A DNA stretch of 64,000 nt from Halosolutus halophilus (GTDB taxonomy: Archaea > Halobacteriota > Halobacteria > Halobacteriales > Natrialbaceae): assembly GCF_022869805.1 (NCBI RefSeq), contig NZ_CP094974.1:3038001-3102000 (forward strand). The letters are read 5' to 3'. The notes under the pieces are model-generated. The model searched no databases, was not told where the DNA came from, and saw nothing but the letters and a program-made list of their open reading frames with translations. A program made the translations under genes and the position numbers. Shown here piece after piece: positions 34,654 to 44,463 of this stretch; position 1 is the first letter of the stretch, and each line of letters opens with the position of its first letter.

Positions 34654-35295
34654 CTACTCCGCTTCGGGGATCGCCGCGTCCTCGACGTAGGGCAATGCTT
34701 CGGCCTTCTTTCGGACCGCGCCCGCGTTGGACTTCATCAGCGCCGTCGTGTCCCAGACGCCCTCGACGAGCGCCTTGCGCTGGGCGTCGTCGACGGTGAC
34801 GTCGATCGTCTCGCCGTCGTAGGTGACGGTCTCGGCCTCGACGTCGATCTCGAGTTCCTCGTCGGGGTTCTCGTCGACCCAGTCCTGTAGGTCCTGGATC
34901 GTCTCGCTGTCGGCGGTCACCGTCGGAATGCCGAGTGCCAGGCAGTTGCCCGCGAAGATTTCGGCGAAACTCTCGCCGATGATCGCGTCGATCCCCCAGC
35001 GCATCAGCGCCTGTGGGGCGTGCTCGCGCGAGGAGCCACAGCCGAAGTTGCTGTTGACGACCATCACCGAGGAGTCCTGGAAGCGGGCCTCGTTGAACGG
35101 GTGGTCTTTCTGATCGTCGTTCTCGTCGAACCGCAGATCGAAGAACGCGAACTCGCCCAGTCCGTCGAAGGTGACGACCTTCATGAACCGCGCGGGGATG
35201 ATCTGGTCGGTGTCGATGTCGTTGCCGCGGATCGGGACGCCCGAGCCGGAAACGTAGTCGACTTCCGGAATCTCGACTTCGTCAGTGTCGGTCAT
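34654..35295 (-). CDS. leuD: 3-isopropylmalate dehydratase small subunit
   Basis: ATG 35295 gives 213 residues and overlaps the leuC stop (ATGA). Motifs [37 protein letters not shown] and [16 protein letters not shown] are the swivelling-domain signature of the aconitase family. With LeuC it isomerises 2- to 3-isopropylmalate. Last gene of the ilv-leu operon. Confidence 0.94.
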   Translation of the reverse strand: MTDTDEVEIPEVDYVSGSGVPIRGNDIDTDQIIPARFMKVVTFDGLGEFAFFDLRFDENDDQKDHPFNEARFQDSSVMVVNSNFGCGSSREHAPQALMRWGIDAIIGESFAEIFAGNCLALGIPTVTADSETIQDLQDWVDENPDEELEIDVEAETVTYDGETIDVTVDDAQRKALVEGVWDTTALMKSNAGAVRKKAEALPYVEDAAIPEAE

Positions 35296-36713
35296 AGGGT
35301 GGTCACCTCCTTCAGATCGCGCACGTCGGAGACTTCCCCGGTGATCGCCGCCGCGGCGACCATCCGCGGGTTCATCAGGACGGTTCGGCCGTCCTTCGAG
35401 CCCTGGCGGCCGACGAAGTTCCGGTTCGAGGAGGAGGCACAGGCCTCGTCGCCCTCGAGCTGGTCCTCGTTCATCCCCAGACACATCGAACAGCCGGCGT
35501 TTCGCCACTCGAAGCCGGCCTCCTCGAAGACGTCCTTCAGGCCCTCCTCCTCGGCGGCGTGTTGGACGCGCTGGCTGCCGGGTACGACCATCGCGCGGAC
35601 GTCGTCGTGGACCTCCCGACCCTTCACGATCCGGGCGGCACGCCGCAGGTCGGGCAGACGGGCGTTCGTACAGGAACCGAGGAAGGCCACGTCGATGTCG
35701 TAGCCCTCCATCGTCTCGCCGGGGTCGACGCGCATGTGCTCCTGGGCGCGTCGGGCGGTGTCCTGCTTGTCCGCGGGCAGATCCTCGGGTGCCGGGATCG
35801 GGTCGGAGATACCGATCCCCTGGCCCGGAGTCGTCCCCCACGTGACGACCGGCTCGAGTTCGTCGGCGTCGATCGTCACGACGTCGTCGTAGTCCGCATC
35901 CTCGTCCGACCGTATCGACTCCCAGTAGGGCTTCAGTTCCTCGAACTTCTCGGGGTGTTCCTGGAAGTAGTCGGTCTCCGCGAGCCACTCGTAGGTGGTC
36001 TCGTCGGGGTTGACGTAGCCCGCGCGGGCGCCGCCCTCGATCGACATGTTGCAGATCGACATCCGGCCTTCCATGCCGAGGGACTCGATCGCTTCGCCGG
36101 CGTACTCGTAGACGTAGCCGACGCCGCCCTCCGTACCGAGCCGGCGGATGATCTCGAGAATGACGTCTTTCGCTTCGACGCCCTCGCCGAGTTCGCCGTC
36201 GACCCGGATCTTGCGGACCTGCTGTTTCTCCATGGCGACGGTGCCCGTCGCGAGCACGTCCCGGATCTGGGAAGTCCCGATCCCGAACGCGAGCGCGCCG
36301 AACGCGCCGTGGGTCGAGGTGTGCGAGTCGCCGCAGACGATCGTCTTGCCCGGCTGCGTGATGCCCTGCTCCGGGCCGATGACGTGGACGATCCCCTGAT
36401 CGCCCGTCGTCGGGTCCGAGAAGTCGATGCCCGCGTCGCGGACGTTCTCCTCGAGTTCGGCCATCATCTCCTCGGCGGCGTCCTCCTCGTAGGGCCGGGA
36501 CTGATCGGCCGTCGGCACGATGTGGTCGACCGTCGCGTGGGTCAGTTCGGGGAAAGCGACCTCGAGGTCGCGCTCGCGGAGCATCCCGAACGCCTGCGGG
36601 CTGGTCACCTCGTGGATGAGGTGGAGTCCGACGAACAGTTGGTCCTGTCCGGTCGGCAGGGTCGTGACTTTGTGGCGATCCCACACCTTGTCGTACAGCG
36701 TTCCCTCGCTCAT
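35292..36713 (-). CDS. leuC: 3-isopropylmalate dehydratase large subunit
   Basis: This 473-residue aconitase-family protein has 4Fe-4S ligands visible as [16 protein letters not shown] and [10 protein letters not shown] (the C-x2-C pair plus the earlier Cys). Other motifs: [40 protein letters not shown]. The normal bacterial/archaeal length is kept. It is coupled by ATGA overlaps to the small orf before it and to leuD after it. Confidence 0.95.
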   Translation of the reverse strand: MSEGTLYDKVWDRHKVTTLPTGQDQLFVGLHLIHEVTSPQAFGMLRERDLEVAFPELTHATVDHIVPTADQSRPYEEDAAEEMMAELEENVRDAGIDFSDPTTGDQGIVHVIGPEQGITQPGKTIVCGDSHTSTHGAFGALAFGIGTSQIRDVLATGTVAMEKQQVRKIRVDGELGEGVEAKDVILEIIRRLGTEGGVGYVYEYAGEAIESLGMEGRMSICNMSIEGGARAGYVNPDETTYEWLAETDYFQEHPEKFEELKPYWESIRSDEDADYDDVVTIDADELEPVVTWGTTPGQGIGISDPIPAPEDLPADKQDTARRAQEHMRVDPGETMEGYDIDVAFLGSCTNARLPDLRRAARIVKGREVHDDVRAMVVPGSQRVQHAAEEEGLKDVFEEAGFEWRNAGCSMCLGMNEDQLEGDEACASSSNRNFVGRQGSKDGRTVLMNPRMVAAAAITGEVSDVRDLKEVTTL

Positions 36714-36982
36714 TCCTCGTCCTCTACGAGTTCCTTCCCGCGTTCGAAGACGCGGTTCGCGTCGTCGGCGTCCTTCGGCGGCGTGTGACTGACGTCTTCC
36801 ATCGTGTCCGCCTCGCCTGGTTCGTCGTCTGTGTGCCCGTTCGGATCGGTTGCAGCCGGTTTGCCCCCGTCAGCCGCGACGACGGTCGGTCCGCGGCTGA
36901 ACAGGCGGCCGGCCGTCTCCCCGGTGTAGGGATTGGTGTGGCTGACCGATCGCATCTTGTCCGTGGTATCGTTCTCGCTCAT
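36710..36982 (-). CDS. Conserved small hydrophilic protein between ilvC and leuC
   Basis: The protein has 90 residues, very acidic and probably disordered. Two similar segments ([20 protein letters not shown] and [20 protein letters not shown]) form an internal duplication: VSHT, then a short stretch, then RLFSRG or RVFERG. It starts 21 bp after ilvC and overlaps leuC (ATGA), so it is made with the leucine enzymes. It may bind or stabilise LeuCD; that is only inferred. Confidence 0.75.
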   Translation of the reverse strand: MSENDTTDKMRSVSHTNPYTGETAGRLFSRGPTVVAADGGKPAATDPNGHTDDEPGEADTMEDVSHTPPKDADDANRVFERGKELVEDEE

Positions 36983-37003
36983 GGGTGAATCTGCAGTCGT
37001 GGT

Positions 37004-38062
37004 TCAGTCGTCCGCCTGCACCTGGACGGACTCGTCTTCGTCCTCGGTTTCGCTCTCATCCTCTGCCCACGCGAACAGTTCGCGCAGTCGCGCGCCGACC
37101 TGCTCGATCTCGTGGTTCTTCTCGGCCTCCCGAAGCTGATTGTAGCTCGGTCGGCCGGCCTGGTTCTCGAGGATCCACTCGCGCGTGAACTCGCCGTTCT
37201 GGATCTCCTCGAGCGTCTCCTCCATGTTCTCGCGGACGGTCTCGTCGACGATCCGATCGCCGCGGCTCAGGCCACCGTACTCCGCGGTGTCGGAGACGGA
37301 ATCCCACATCTCCGCGTGGCCACCTTCGTACATCAGGTCGACGATCAGCTTCAGTTCGTTCAGGCACTCGAAGTAGGCGATCTCGGGCGAATAGCCCGCG
37401 TCCACGAGCGTCTCGTAGCCGTGCTTGACCAGCGAGGTGACCCCGCCACACAGCACCGCCTGCTCGCCGAAGAGGTCGGACTCGACTTCCTCCCGGAACG
37501 TCGTCTCGATGACGCCCGCACGGGTACAGCCGATCGCCTTCGCGTACGCGAGGGCGCGTTCCTGCGCGTCGCCCGTCGTGTCCCGGTACGTCGCCAACAG
37601 GCCGGGCGTTCCCTCGTTGTTCTCGAAGTTGCGGCGGACGAGGTGACCCGGGCTCTTGGGCGCGACCATCGTCACGTCGACGTCCTCGGGTGGCTGGATC
37701 TGGTTGTAGTGGATGTTCAGGCCGTGGGCGAACTGCAGCGTGTCACCCGCGTCGAGGTTCGGCTCGATCGCGTTCTCGTAGACGGCCGGCTGGACGGTGT
37801 CGGGAACGAGCACGGAGACGTAGCTGGCCCGTTCGACGGCCTCCGCCGGCGTCGCGACCGTCAGTCCGTCTTCTTCCGCGGCCGATCGCGAGGACGATCC
37901 CTCGCGCAGGCCGACGACCACGTCGACCCCGCTCTCGTGGAGATTCAGCGCGTGGGCGTGGCCCTGGCTGCCGTAGCCGAGCACGGCCACGGTGTCGTCG
38001 TCGAGCGTCGATACGTCCGCGTCGTCGTCGTAGTAGATGTCGGTAGTGAACTCGTCAGTCAT
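37004..38062 (-). CDS. ilvC: Ketol-acid reductoisomerase
   Basis: Met 38062 ([20 protein letters not shown]) gives 352 residues and overlaps the ilvN stop. The Rossmann motif [20 protein letters not shown], the cofactor loop [15 protein letters not shown] (Ser/Arg-rich, typical for NADPH), [13 protein letters not shown] and the C-terminal [17 protein letters not shown] metal site are present. Class I KARI, converting acetolactate to dihydroxy-isovalerate. Confidence 0.95.
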   Translation of the reverse strand: MTDEFTTDIYYDDDADVSTLDDDTVAVLGYGSQGHAHALNLHESGVDVVVGLREGSSSRSAAEEDGLTVATPAEAVERASYVSVLVPDTVQPAVYENAIEPNLDAGDTLQFAHGLNIHYNQIQPPEDVDVTMVAPKSPGHLVRRNFENNEGTPGLLATYRDTTGDAQERALAYAKAIGCTRAGVIETTFREEVESDLFGEQAVLCGGVTSLVKHGYETLVDAGYSPEIAYFECLNELKLIVDLMYEGGHAEMWDSVSDTAEYGGLSRGDRIVDETVRENMEETLEEIQNGEFTREWILENQAGRPSYNQLREAEKNHEIEQVGARLRELFAWAEDESETEDEDESVQVQADD

Positions 38063-38720
38063 CGTCTGCTGTGTAGGTTTGGTCCGGCTGGTTCGCCGCT
38101 TCGGCGGCCGATTCGGTCGCACTCACGGGTGCCGCGGTATCGTCGGTGCCGCGGGCGAGTGCCGTCGTCCCGGTCCGGGAGATCTCGCGGATCCCGAACT
38201 GGCTGAACGTCTCGATCGCGGCCTCGATCTTCTGGCGGGCCCCCGTGATCTCGAAGGTCGCCGTCTCGGGGCTCGAGTCGACGGTGTTGGCGTCGTACAT
38301 GTCCGCGACGGCGTTGACCTGAGCGGGGTTCTCGGCGTCGACCTTCACCAGCGCCAGTTCCCGGCGCATCGCGTCGGGCGCGAGTTCGCGCACGGAGATG
38401 ACCGGCACCAGTTTGCGCAGTTGCTTCTTGACCTGTTCGATGCCGGGGTCGGGTTCCTCGACCACCAGGGTGATCCGGGCCCGGTCCTCGTCCGCGGTCG
38501 GCCCGACGGTGAGGCTCTCGATGTTGAACTGCCGTCTCGAGAACAGTCCCGAGACTTCCGCGAGGACGCCCGGTTCGTGTTCGACGAGCGCCGAGATCAC
38601 GGTCCGTCGCGGCTCGTGGATCGCCTCGACTTCGGGGTCGATGCGGATCCCCTGCTTGTTCCGCCGGCCCGCGGGGGTCGGTCGCTCCTCCGGGGCCGGT
38701 CCCTCCAATCCGCGCTTCAT
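38055..38720 (-). CDS. ilvN: Acetolactate synthase regulatory subunit
   Basis: ATG 38720 gives 221 residues and overlaps the ilvB stop (ATGA). An N-terminal haloarchaeal extension (1-37) precedes the ACT domain ([38 protein letters not shown]) and the second ACT-like domain ([40 protein letters not shown]). It binds valine and activates IlvB. The acidic C-terminal tail (~190-221) is unusual in length. Confidence 0.94.
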   Translation of the reverse strand: MKRGLEGPAPEERPTPAGRRNKQGIRIDPEVEAIHEPRRTVISALVEHEPGVLAEVSGLFSRRQFNIESLTVGPTADEDRARITLVVEEPDPGIEQVKKQLRKLVPVISVRELAPDAMRRELALVKVDAENPAQVNAVADMYDANTVDSSPETATFEITGARQKIEAAIETFSQFGIREISRTGTTALARGTDDTAAPVSATESAAEAANQPDQTYTADDD

Positions 38721-40531
38721 AGCTGCTCCTCCGTCAGTGCGAACTGACCGTTGTCGCCGCCGCTCGGCACCATCGGGTAGACGTTCGCCTGCGGATCGAT
38801 GTGGACGTCGATCACCGACGGCCCGTCGTAGGCGATCGCCTCCTCGATCGTCTCGGCGACGTCGTCGTAGTCGTCGATTCGGAAGCCCTGCGCGCCGAAG
38901 GCCTCGGCGAGTTTGTCGAACTCCGGCATCCAGCCGTAGTCCGACGCGGCGTGACGGCCCTCGAAGAAGGCGTCCTGCCACTGCCGGACCATGCCGATGT
39001 ACTCGTTGTTGAGCACGGCGACGGTGATGTCCAGGTTCTCGCGAACGGCCACCGAGAGACCCTGCAGCGTCATCAGGAACGAGCCGTCGCCGTCGACGCA
39101 GACGACCTCCTGGTCGTCGTCGGCAGCGAGGCGGGCCCCGATCGCGGCGGGCAGTCCGTACCCCATCGTCCCGAGTCCGTGACTCGAGACCCACGTCCGG
39201 GGTTCGGTGAACGTCCAGTACTGGCAGGCCCACATCTGGTGTTGCCCGACGCCGGTGGTGACGATCGCCCGATCGCTCGTCGCCTCGTCCAAGGCCTCGA
39301 CGACGAACTCCGGCTGGACGGGTTCGTCCTCCGGCGCGTCGTAGGCCATCGAGTAGTCGGACTTCCACTGCTGGCACTGGGCGCGCCACTTCTTCGCCTG
39401 TGGCGAGGCGTCGACCGCCGCGGCCAGTTGCTCGACGACGGTTTCCGCGTCGCCGACCAGCGGGTAGTCCGCGTGGATGTTCTTCGAGATTTCGGCGGGG
39501 TCGATGTCGACGTGGATCAGTTCCGCGTCGGGCGCGAAGGTTTCGATGCCGCCGGTCAGCCGATCGTCGAACCGGGTCCCGATCCCGATCAGGGTGTCAC
39601 AGTGGGTGATCGCCATGTTGGCGTAGCCCGTGCCGTGCATCCCCGCCATCTCGAGGGACAGTTCGTGGTCCTCGGGGAACGCGCCGAGGCCGGGCATCGT
39701 GGTGATGACCGGAATCTCGTGCTCCGTGGCGAACTCGCGGCAGGCCTCGCTGGCCTCGCCCTTGATGACGCCCCCGCCCAGGAGCATGACCGGGCGACTC
39801 GAGTTCTCGATCCGTTCGGCCGCGGCGTCGACGAGTTCCTCGTCGGCCCGCTCCTGGACTTCGTAGGTGTCGGGCACCCGGGGGTCGTCGGGTTCGCGAT
39901 CGGTGTCGGACTTGGTGACGTCTTTCGGCAGGTCGACCAGGGTCGGCCCCGGCCGGCCCTCGCGGGCGAGGGCGAACGCCTCGCTGACGTCGCTCCCGAC
40001 CCGATCGGGGTCGGCCGCGAAGGTGTTGTCCTTCGTGATCGGAGTCGTGACGCCGGTGGTGTCGGTCTCCTGGAAGGCGTCGTTGCCGACGAACTCCGTC
40101 GGGACCTGGCCCGTCAACGCGATCATCGGATCGGAGTCCATGTCGGCGTCGGCGATGCCGGTAACCAGGTTCGTCGCGCCCGGGCCCGACGTCGCGAGAC
40201 AGACGCCCGGGTCACCGGAGACGATGCCGAAGGCGTCGGCCGCGTGGGCCGCACCCTGCTCGTGGGCCATCGTCACGTGAGTGATATCGGAGTCGTACAG
40301 CGCGTCGTAGACGGGCATGATCGCCCCGCCCTGAACGCCGAAAGCGTACTCGACGCCCGCGTTCTCGAGCGCGCGGACGACCGACTCGGCACCGTTGGTG
40401 ACGGGACCGGTCGTCTCAGCGTCGGAGACGTCGTCCGTCTCCGGCGACGCGCTGTCGGTGATTTCGGCATCTTCGAGCTGTTCGTCGTCCTGTTCCTCGG
40501 TCGGCGTGATCGATGCTGCGCGTTCGCTCAT
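38717..40531 (-). CDS. ilvB: Acetolactate synthase catalytic subunit
   Basis: This 604-residue ThDP enzyme condenses pyruvate to acetolactate (or with 2-oxobutyrate). A ~42-residue acidic leader precedes the Pyr domain with catalytic Glu 91 (MAHEQGAAHAADAFG). The middle domain follows (RPVMLLGGGVIKGEASEACR), then the PP domain with the ThDP/Mg motif VDGDGSFLMTLQGLSVAVRE ... NNEYIGMVRQWQ. First gene of the operon, with a ~120-nt leader carrying an inverted repeat. Confidence 0.95.
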   Translation of the reverse strand: MSERAASITPTEEQDDEQLEDAEITDSASPETDDVSDAETTGPVTNGAESVVRALENAGVEYAFGVQGGAIMPVYDALYDSDITHVTMAHEQGAAHAADAFGIVSGDPGVCLATSGPGATNLVTGIADADMDSDPMIALTGQVPTEFVGNDAFQETDTTGVTTPITKDNTFAADPDRVGSDVSEAFALAREGRPGPTLVDLPKDVTKSDTDREPDDPRVPDTYEVQERADEELVDAAAERIENSSRPVMLLGGGVIKGEASEACREFATEHEIPVITTMPGLGAFPEDHELSLEMAGMHGTGYANMAITHCDTLIGIGTRFDDRLTGGIETFAPDAELIHVDIDPAEISKNIHADYPLVGDAETVVEQLAAAVDASPQAKKWRAQCQQWKSDYSMAYDAPEDEPVQPEFVVEALDEATSDRAIVTTGVGQHQMWACQYWTFTEPRTWVSSHGLGTMGYGLPAAIGARLAADDDQEVVCVDGDGSFLMTLQGLSVAVRENLDITVAVLNNEYIGMVRQWQDAFFEGRHAASDYGWMPEFDKLAEAFGAQGFRIDDYDDVAETIEEAIAYDGPSVIDVHIDPQANVYPMVPSGGDNGQFALTEEQL

Positions 40532-40860
40532 CGAGTATCTCCCGCCGTCGTGGGGCGAGTCGTGGATCTGGGTGTATGGTACGGTGTCATCTGGTAGATT
40601 GCTGGTCGCTGTGGGGTCGGTGCGAGTACGGATCGGTGGCTAGTGTGATGAGGGGCGCTTACGCCCCTACAATACGAATAAGAGCGAGCGCGCTGCTGTC
40701 GACCGTGCGAGCCGACACTGACGCGCGGAACCTCATTATCGTCCACATACGTGACTCGATGGACATAACTGTTGCGAGTCAGCAGCGGTCGGGGCCGCGT
40801 CGATCCGTTCGCGTGCGATAGCCGGTGCTCGCGACCGGTGGCAAACAGGGGGGACATCCG
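40532..40860. other. ilvB leader and promoter region
   Basis: No gene is seen. It holds the ilvB promoter and an 18-bp inverted repeat. The remainder up to leuA shows no structure. Confidence 0.5.
40651..40682 (-). promoter_or_regulatory. Inverted repeat and TATA-like box in ilvB leader
   Basis: AGGGGCG-CTTA-CGCCCCT (40651-40668) is a perfect 7-bp stem. On the minus strand it follows directly after TATA-like CTTATTCGTATTGT (40669-40682), so it would overlap the transcription start, 120 bp before ilvB. It could be an operator or the 5' hairpin of the mRNA. Confidence 0.5.
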
Positions 40861-42094
40861 TTAGACGCGCACCTCCTCTTGCTCCTGCTGACGTTCGACG
40901 TCAGCCTCTTCGGCGAAGCGTTCCAGATCGTCGACCGTGATCCGACGCTTCTCCGCACCGTAGTCCTTGACCCGACGGGTGACCGCCCGTACCTGCTCGT
41001 CGGTGGGCGAAAAGCCCAGTTCGTGCAGACGTTCCCGGACGGAGTGGGTGCCGGTGTGTTTCCCCATTACCAGTCGGCGCTCGGCGCCGACCATCTCGGG
41101 GGTCATCACGCCCGGCTCGAAGGTGTCGGAGTTCTCGATGACACCGGCGGCGTGGATCCCGCTCTCGTGGGAGAAGGCGTTGGCACCGACGACGGGTTTG
41201 TTGCCCGGCGTCTCCATGCCGCTTTTCTCCTCCACGACGTTCGAGAGTTCGGTGATCCGTGTCGTGTCGATCCCCGTGTCGGTCTGGTAGAGCGACTCGA
41301 CGGCCATCACGAACTCCTCGTAGGCGGCGTTCCCGGCCCGTTCGCCGATCGAGTTGACCGAGACCTGCGCCTGATCCGCCCCCGCTTCGATGCCGGCGAG
41401 CGCGTTCGCGGTGGCCAGACCGAAGTCGTCGTGGGTGTGGACGTCGATCCGCGCGTCGGTGTGGGCGCGGACCTTCTCGATCATGGCCTTGAACCGCGTC
41501 GGGGTGGCGACGCCACACGTGTCGGGAACGTTGATCCAGTCGACGCCCGCCTCGGTGACCGCCTCGATCACGTCGATCAGGAACTGCTCGTCGGTTCGCG
41601 TCGCGTCCATCGGCGAGAACATACAGGTCGTTCCCGTCTCCGTGACGCGTTCGACCGATTCGACTGCGCGCTGTACGACCTCGTCTCGCGTGGCGTGCAT
41701 CGAATCCTCGATCTGGACGTCGCTGGTGCTGACGAACGTGTGCACCATTTCGACGCCGGAATCGAGCGCCGCGTCGATGTCCTTGTCGACGACGCGGGCT
41801 AACCCGCAGGTGGTCGTCGACGTCGAGGAAGCGATGTCACGAACGGCCTCGAACTCCGCGTCGGAGTTGACGGGGAACCCGGCCTCGATGACGTGGGTTC
41901 CCATGTCGTCCAGGATCGAGGCGATCTGCCGTTTGTCGTCGTACGAGAACGAAGTTCCGGGCGACTGTTCACCGTCCCGGAGGGTGGTGTCGAAGACACG
42001 TGCTGACTCAATTTCGTCAGTGGAATCTAACGTGCCCTGGAAGAACTCGACCCCCCTGACTGGTGTCAGAGGACGGGTTGTCTTGTGAAGACAT
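40861..42094 (-). CDS. leuA: 2-isopropylmalate synthase (start separated by a frameshift)
   Basis: The enzyme body is complete: RVFDTTLRDGEQSPGTSFSY, HVIEAGFPVNSDAEFEAVRD, the metal-binding HTHDDFGLATANALAG, SVNSIGERAGNAAYEEFVMA and GKHTG; it lacks the C-terminal leucine-feedback domain, as many archaeal ~400-residue forms do. Citramalate synthase is the alternative. The body frame has no ATG, GTG or TTG between the TATA box (42121-42129) and residue ~40. The only well-placed ATG (42094, MSSQDNPSSDTSQG) is in another frame and would join the body if the six-G run (42051-42056) had five G. The frame itself stays open to 42174, upstream of the promoter. Confidence 0.85.
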
Positions 42095-42598
42095 TGTATC
42101 AGAACTCGACGGGAGATGGAGTATATAAAACTGACGCTGCTCCGGCCGACAGACAGTGCGAATCGATGACACACTTTACCGATCGGAACGGAAAACCGCA
42201 GGACATCAACGCCCTGATACAGACCCCAACATCCTATTACAATACTAGAGGCGACGATCGAGAACGCACGCCGATGCGAGTCGATCGCGATACTATCGGC
42301 CCCGATCGGCGCGTACGAATCGATCGATCGATCGCGCGCGCCTCGCCGGTGGACGTTCGGTCATCGATCGAGGTACTGACGCCGACTGTGTTCGAAATCG
42401 ATTCGATATCGGTTCCAGCGGCGACCATCTGTCCAGATACAGTGGTTCGGAGTGGAGGGGACGTCGGCGTCGATCGAGTCCGTTCGATAGTCGTCCGGTT
42501 CGTCACCCGATCGGACGACTGTCCTCCCTGACTCACCGGCTACCCGATTCGATCGGTCGGCGACTCCACCTGACTCACCAGTTCCCTCGATCGGACGG
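42095..42598. other. Intergenic region between leuA and the Lrp-TRASH gene
   Basis: Apart from the leuA promoter nothing is supported. The stretch is rich in CGATCG-type tetramers and has weak open frames on both strands without homology-like composition. Confidence 0.4.
42121..42130 (-). promoter_or_regulatory. leuA TATA box
   Basis: TTTTATATAC on the minus strand, 27-36 bp before ATG 42094. Strong match to the haloarchaeal TATA element and spacing of a leaderless transcript. Confidence 0.7.
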
Positions 42599-43192
42599 CT
42601 ACTCCAGGGCCTCCTGGTGGGACTCGTACTCCGTCAGGTACCGGTCCTCGCAGGAGGGACAGCAAAACGTCTTGATCTCGCCGTCGACGGTCGCCGTCAC
42701 GCCCCCGTCGGCCACCTGCTGACCGCAAACGACGCACTCGAGCGAGAAATCGGTCGCCGAGACGCCGGTGAGTCGATCCGATCGGGTGAGCAGCGTGACG
42801 TCGTAGCCGGACAGCGTCTTCAGGTCCAACCCCGATTCGAGCCACGATCGCACGTTGGCGTCGGGCAGCGTCGCGTGGACGATCACGCGCCCGTCCATCC
42901 CCTCGAAGACGTGGTCGACGCCGTCGAGGTCGGCAACCGCCGCGTAGACGTCGTCGACGGCCCCCGGTTTCGCGTCCAGTTCGGCGAGCACTGCCACGTC
43001 GCGTCGGAGTTTCGCCCGATCGACGTCGACGGTGAATCCCCGGATGATTCCCTGTTCCTCGAGGCGGGCGATCCGATCGGAAACCGCCGGCGGCGTCAGG
43101 TCGACGTGGTCGGCGATCTCGCTGTACGGCCGCCGGGCGTCTTCGGTCAGCAACTGGAGGATCTCGAGATCGGTGTCGTCGAGGTCGCGCAT
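42599..43192 (-). CDS. Lrp/AsnC regulator with C-terminal TRASH metal domain
   Basis: Met 43192 (MRDLDDTDLEILQLLTEDAR) gives 197 residues. An AsnC-type winged HTH (~5-55: YSEIADHVDLTPPAVSDRIA) is followed by a RAM-like domain (~65-140) and a TRASH domain with C-x2-C and C-C-x2-C ligands (ECVVCGQQVADGG, KTFCCPSCEDRYL). The architecture matches VNG1179C-type copper-responsive regulators of Halobacterium, so it probably senses Cu or a similar metal. No transporter gene lies beside it; the divergent neighbour is a flavin-binding protein. Confidence 0.9.
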   Translation of the reverse strand: MRDLDDTDLEILQLLTEDARRPYSEIADHVDLTPPAVSDRIARLEEQGIIRGFTVDVDRAKLRRDVAVLAELDAKPGAVDDVYAAVADLDGVDHVFEGMDGRVIVHATLPDANVRSWLESGLDLKTLSGYDVTLLTRSDRLTGVSATDFSLECVVCGQQVADGGVTATVDGEIKTFCCPSCEDRYLTEYESHQEALE

Positions 43193-43340
43193 AGAATGGC
43201 TACGGACGGGATCGTAATCAGTGTCCGCCTCGCGGAGACACTGAAACGGAGTAGACGGCGCGCCGATTCGGGACGCATCGAGTTCCGAATCGATCGGAAT
43301 CGTCCGCCGATTTAATAGGATTTCACGTGAATTGTTACCT

Positions 43341-43790
43341 ATGTCCATGGACGAAGTGCGGGAATCGAGTCCCGATTCCATGACCGACGACCAGATACGA
43401 GCGTTCCTGATGGAACAGGGCGTCGGGATACTCGGACTCGCCGACGAGGCGGTACCGTATCTCGTCCCGATGTCGTTCGGGTACGACGGGAATTCGACGC
43501 TCTACTTCGTGTTCTTGCTGTTCGGGACGGAAAGCCGCAAGGAACAATTGAGCGAACGGAGTCGACAGGCCCGCTTTCTCGTGTACAGTGCCGAGTCTGC
43601 ACACGAGTGGCGGAGCGCGAGCCTCGTCGGTCGCATCGACGCAGTACCCGACGACGAGTGGGAATCCCTGCAGGACGCCATGGGAAACGCGTGGCATCCT
43701 GACGTGTTCAGCGCTGCCAATCCGATGCGAGGGGTCGAGGGCTATCGGTTCCGGATCGACGAGTGGACCGGCATCCAGAACACGGGGTAG
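43341..43790 (+). CDS. Pyridoxamine 5'-phosphate oxidase-like FMN-binding protein
   Basis: ATG 43341 gives 149 residues. The split-barrel pattern is visible: IRAFLMEQGVGILGLADEAV, PYLVPMSFGYDGNSTLYFVF, KEQLSERSRQARFLVYSAES, EWRSASLVGRIDAVPDDEW, YRFRIDEWTGIQN. Family members bind FMN or F420/heme; the substrate is not known. It is divergent from the Lrp-TRASH gene with ~150 bp between starts, so shared control is possible. Confidence 0.88.
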   Translation: MSMDEVRESSPDSMTDDQIRAFLMEQGVGILGLADEAVPYLVPMSFGYDGNSTLYFVFLLFGTESRKEQLSERSRQARFLVYSAESAHEWRSASLVGRIDAVPDDEWESLQDAMGNAWHPDVFSAANPMRGVEGYRFRIDEWTGIQNTG

Positions 43791-43922
43791 CGTCGGTCAG
43801 TGCTCGCCACGGAAACGCGATCGGGGGATCCGCTGCCCTCCGTTCGACGGGACGGAACTCACGGATTCGGCCGTGAGCGGGGTCAAAGAATTTTACCCGT
43901 CCTCGTGGTAGGGAGCCAGGCG

Positions 43923-44378
43923 ATGACAACAGACGAAGTCACCGACCTGTTGACGGAGGCGTACATCGACGAACTCGAGACCGTGATGAACTACCTCACG
44001 AACGCGATCGTGCTCGACGGCGTCCACGCCGAGGAGGTCAAAGAGAGTCTCGACGCGGACGTCGAGGAGGAACTCGAACACGCGCGACTGCTCGGAAACC
44101 GGTTGAAGCAACTCGACCAGTCGCCGCCGGGTTCGGAGTCGTTCGAGGCCCGCCAGTCGAGTCTGCAACCCCCCGCGGATACGACGGACGTCCAGTCGGT
44201 CATCGACGGCGTCCTCGAGGCCGAAAACGACGCGACGGAAACCTACCGATCGCTCCTGGAGGCCGCCCGCGAGGCGAACGACCCCGTCACCGAGGACGTC
44301 GCCGTCACCATCCTCGCAGACGAGGAGGCCCACCACACGGAGTTCCGCGGGTTCAAGAAGGAGTTCCCGCAGGACTAG
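43923..44378 (+). CDS. Ferritin-like diiron-domain protein
   Basis: Met 43923 (MTTDEVTDLLTEAYIDELET) gives 151 residues. It is a four-helix protein with ferritin-like metal ligands: AYIDELETVMNYL (first Glu), ADVEEELEHARLLGNRL (E-x2-H), EAENDATETYRSLLEA and ILADEEAHHTEFRGF (E-x2-H). This resembles bacterioferritin/DPS-related proteins of haloarchaea, suggesting iron handling or oxidant defence. It is monocistronic. Confidence 0.85.
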   Translation: MTTDEVTDLLTEAYIDELETVMNYLTNAIVLDGVHAEEVKESLDADVEEELEHARLLGNRLKQLDQSPPGSESFEARQSSLQPPADTTDVQSVIDGVLEAENDATETYRSLLEAAREANDPVTEDVAVTILADEEAHHTEFRGFKKEFPQD

Positions 44379-44463
44379 CGTCGGCTGTTGCAGGACCAGC
44401 GTCGACTGTTGGACGATCCGCGCGAGGCGAACGTTTTTCTCGTCGTGGTTCGACCGGATCCAC

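Noticed and set aside
38801-40597. 598-codon open frame antisense to ilvB
   Set aside because: Shadow of the GC-rich codon pattern; the opposite strand has the full acetolactate synthase motifs.
42095-42174. 5' extension of leuA to ATG 42174
   Set aside because: It would start upstream of the strong TATA box and reads through promoter sequence.
42085-42536. Open frames on both strands between leuA and the Lrp gene
   Set aside because: Composition is Ser/Arg/Thr-rich without domains; overlapping on both strands in a spacer full of CGATCG tetramers.
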